A stretch of 7,782 nucleotides of DNA, from assembly GCA_964485345.1 (NCBI GenBank), contig CAZAJB010000089.1, forward strand, positions 1 through 7,782, in the 5' to 3' direction. Source of the stretch: UBA5420 sp964485345 (lineage in GTDB: Bacteria > Bacillota > Limnochordia > Darwinibacteriales > Darwinibacteriaceae). Of this stretch, positions 6,279-7,782 are shown one piece after another (the stretch's first letter is position 1; the number at the start of each line of letters is the position of its first letter). The position numbers and the translations under genes were made by a program. The notes under the pieces were generated by a model. That model was not told the DNA's origin. It worked only from the letters and a program-made list of their open reading frames with translations, and did no database searches.

Positions 6279-7137
6279 AGTGCACCCACCTTTTCTGCAT
6301 TCCAAGCTGAATCAAGGTTGCTACAAAGATGAAAACGAAAAGGATCCAAGATAGGCTAGCTGCGTAACCCATTTTGTAGTAGCGGAAGGCATAACTATAA
6401 ATCCGCTCCACAAAAACCTGCGTTGCCCCTCCCGGCCCCCCTTCGGTCATGACCATGACTTGGGGAAAGAGTTGAAAGGAGTTGATGATGCAAATCACCA
6501 TGACAAAAAACAAGGTGGGGGTAATCAAGGGCAAAGTAATGTAGCGAAACCTAGCAAGTGCGTTAGCTCCATCAATCTCCGCTGCTTCGTAGTAGGATTT
6601 GCTAATCCCCTGTAGGCCAGCGAGGAAAATCAGAGCAAAGTACCCCATGTCCTTCCAGATACTGGCAAGAACAATACCTGGCATGGCCCAGACCTTGTCT
6701 TGTAGCCAGCTTGGTCCTTGAATTCCCAACATCCCAAGAATGGCATTGACCGCGCCATATTTCGAGTTTAGTAGCCACTTCCAGAGCAGAGCTGCGGCCA
6801 CCCAAGACGTTAAGACAGGAATATAGTAAATGGTCCGATAAATTCCGATTCCCCGAGCCTTATTGTTCAGCAACATGGCCACAAGGATGGAAGCAATCAA
6901 GATCAGGGGGATATACAGTACGATGAAGTAAAGGGTATTACCTAGAGTTCTAGACATTTCCTCACTCCTGAGGATTTGTGCATAGTTTTTCAGCCCCTGG
7001 AATTTCGGTGGCCCTCCAATGATGTCCCACTCCGTTAAGCTCAAATATAGGGATGTAGCAATGGGAATGATTGAAAACAGCACCAAACCAACCAAACTAG
7101 GGAGCAAGAACAGAAAAATCGTTAGCCTCTTCCCCAC
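6268..7137 (-). CDS. ABC sugar transporter permease, MalF/UgpA type (CUT1)
   Basis: This 289-residue inner-membrane permease forms one half of the translocation channel of a carbohydrate uptake ABC importer. Six hydrophobic segments can be read at roughly residues 5-28, 68-90, 103-122, 152-174, 205-225 and 260-279. The cytoplasmic EAA loop that contacts the ATPase is clear at 184-203 (EAAEIDGA ... ITLPL), with the invariant Gly at 190. The TEGGPGGAT stretch (231-239) is typical of MalF/UgpA-type subunits of the CUT1 family. The start is GTG, supported by AGGAGG 9 nt upstream. Its stop lies inside the next permease gene (11-bp overlap), so the two are probably translated together. The transported sugar cannot be read from the permease; the enzymes nearby suggest an alpha-linked oligosaccharide. 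Confidence 0.95.
   Translation of the reverse strand: MGKRLTIFLFLLPSLVGLVLFSIIPIATSLYLSLTEWDIIGGPPKFQGLKNYAQILRSEEMSRTLGNTLYFIVLYIPLILIASILVAMLLNNKARGIGIYRTIYYIPVLTSWVAAALLWKWLLNSKYGAVNAILGMLGIQGPSWLQDKVWAMPGIVLASIWKDMGYFALIFLAGLQGISKSYYEAAEIDGANALARFRYITLPLITPTLFFVMVICIINSFQLFPQVMVMTEGGPGGATQVFVERIYSYAFRYYKMGYAASLSWILFVFIFVATLIQLGMQKRWVHYDS
6286..6293 (-). promoter_or_regulatory. Shine-Dalgarno-like AAAGGTGG for the second permease, inside the first permease gene
   Basis: AAAGGTGG lies on the minus strand within the last codons of the upstream permease, 7 nt before ATG at 6278-6276. It supports this ATG over the ATG nine codons upstream at 6305, which would add a short Cys- and Gly-containing leader (MECRKGGCT) not expected in this family. 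Confidence 0.6.
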
Positions 7138-7146
7138 GAAAATCGT

Positions 7147-7152
7147 CCTCCT
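7147..7152 (-). promoter_or_regulatory. Shine-Dalgarno site AGGAGG fixing the GTG start of the first permease
   Basis: A perfect AGGAGG lies on the minus strand in the 21-bp gap after the GH31 stop codon, 9 nt before the GTG at 7137-7135. No ATG occurs nearby in frame, and the hydrophobic first helix begins only a few codons later, so the GTG is the likely start. Confidence 0.8.
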
Positions 7153-7158
7153 CTCGCT

Positions 7159-7782
7159 TTACTTCACTGTTACAGTCCTAGCGCCAACGAAGCGGTCAAA
7201 TAACTGCACCTGGTCGCCAGGGCCAACGCCATTACAATCGACCAAAAGTACCTTCGAGATACCCTTCCCATTCACTTGGCCACCCCGGACGGATACTTGC
7301 ACGCCCAAATCGTCGGAAAACTCACAACTCCCCCTGCCAAAGGACAAAAAGGCCAGTTGATCATAGCGAGTTACATTATTACCCACCCCAGCAGCTTTCG
7401 ACTGGGAACCAATAATCCTAGAGGATCCCATATTCGTGGGTAGGGCAGCGCCGTCACGGACAAAGACGGGAGTTCGTTCGACGGGACAGGCATACTCCAT
7501 TGTCTGCCCACCCTCGATGGTTCCACCTAAGAAAAGGTCGTGCCATGTCCCAGCAGGCAGGTAGATCGCCCGGCTTGTAGCTCCCTCCTCCATCAGGGGG
7601 GCAACTAAGAGTTCTCGACCGAACATGTATTGATCATGAACAGACCACACCACTTTGTCGCCTGAGAAATCTACTATGAGGTGAGCCATTAAGGGCCTTG
7701 CGTTCTCCACACAGTATTTGGCCTCCTGATAAATGTAAGGTAGTAGATTCATACGCAGGTTAGCAAAAAGGCGATAAATCCC
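7159..7782 (-). CDS. GH31 family glycoside hydrolase (alpha-glucosidase/alpha-xylosidase type), C-terminal part only
   Basis: The 5' part lies beyond the right edge; the open frame continues to the last base, and the visible 207 residues end in TAA. They match the end of a GH31 enzyme: the last helix of the catalytic barrel (RMNLLPYIYQEA, residues 10-21), then DQYMFGRELLVAPLMEEGA (50-68), YLPAGTWHDLF (74-84) and TPVFVRDGAALP (104-115), which form the barrel exit and proximal beta-sandwich, then about 90 residues of a distal beta-sandwich. GH31 enzymes are retaining hydrolases acting on alpha-glucosides, alpha-xylosides and related substrates. The catalytic aspartates lie upstream of this fragment, so activity, specificity and the presence of a signal peptide cannot be judged. 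It precedes the permease genes by 21 bp, so it is probably co-transcribed with them. Family call firm; substrate unknown. Confidence 0.93.
   Translation of the reverse strand, partial: GIYRLFANLRMNLLPYIYQEAKYCVENARPLMAHLIVDFSGDKVVWSVHDQYMFGRELLVAPLMEEGATSRAIYLPAGTWHDLFLGGTIEGGQTMEYACPVERTPVFVRDGAALPTNMGSSRIIGSQSKAAGVGNNVTRYDQLAFLSFGRGSCEFSDDLGVQVSVRGGQVNGKGISKVLLVDCNGVGPGDQVQLFDRFVGARTVTVK

Noticed and set aside
7019..7360. 113-codon plus-strand open frame across the GH31/permease junction
   Set aside because: It is antisense to two real genes, with a low-complexity Lys/Thr/Pro/Ser-rich product and no family signature.

Overview
The window is a gene-dense stretch of a bacterial sugar-utilisation locus with every supported gene on the minus strand, so transcription runs from high to low coordinates. 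In transcription order it holds the 3' end of a glycoside hydrolase family 31 (GH31) gene cut by the right edge, two ABC sugar permeases of the MalF/MalG (CUT1) type, a family 1 extracellular solute-binding protein, a clan GH-L-like (alpha/alpha)6-barrel glycoside hydrolase that most resembles GH125, and a GH65 sugar phosphorylase. Intergenic gaps are 21 bp, an 11-bp overlap, 53 bp, 82 bp and another 11-bp overlap. This is what one polycistronic transcript looks like. No stretch over 300 bp lacks a gene. No RNA gene, insertion sequence, CRISPR array or origin was seen.

As a working model, the binding protein captures an oligosaccharide outside the membrane and the two permeases carry it in. 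The ATPase is not in the window and could be a shared MsmX/UgpC-type subunit encoded elsewhere. Neither complete carbohydrate-active enzyme has a signal peptide, so the GH125-like enzyme and the GH65 phosphorylase should work in the cytoplasm. GH65 phosphorylases split alpha-glucosides with phosphate to give beta-glucose 1-phosphate, which saves ATP. GH31 enzymes mostly hydrolyse alpha-glucosides or alpha-xylosides. The likely substrate is an alpha-linked gluco-oligosaccharide or alpha-glucoside, but the linkage cannot be read from the sequence.

The organism cannot be named. Purine-rich Shine-Dalgarno sites (a full AGGAGG before the first permease) and intermediate base composition suit a Bacillota-like anaerobe. 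The binding protein, however, has a plain signal peptide without a lipobox, which fits a diderm or an atypical envelope (for example a diderm Bacillota lineage, Thermotogota, Spirochaetota) better than an ordinary monoderm. This is inference.

The most interesting points are the GH125-like/GH65 pair, translationally coupled and from the same structural clan; the unusual, cysteine-bearing active-site motifs of the GH65 enzyme; and a GC-rich stem-loop between the binding-protein gene and the enzyme genes, which also helps to place the start of the GH125-like gene.
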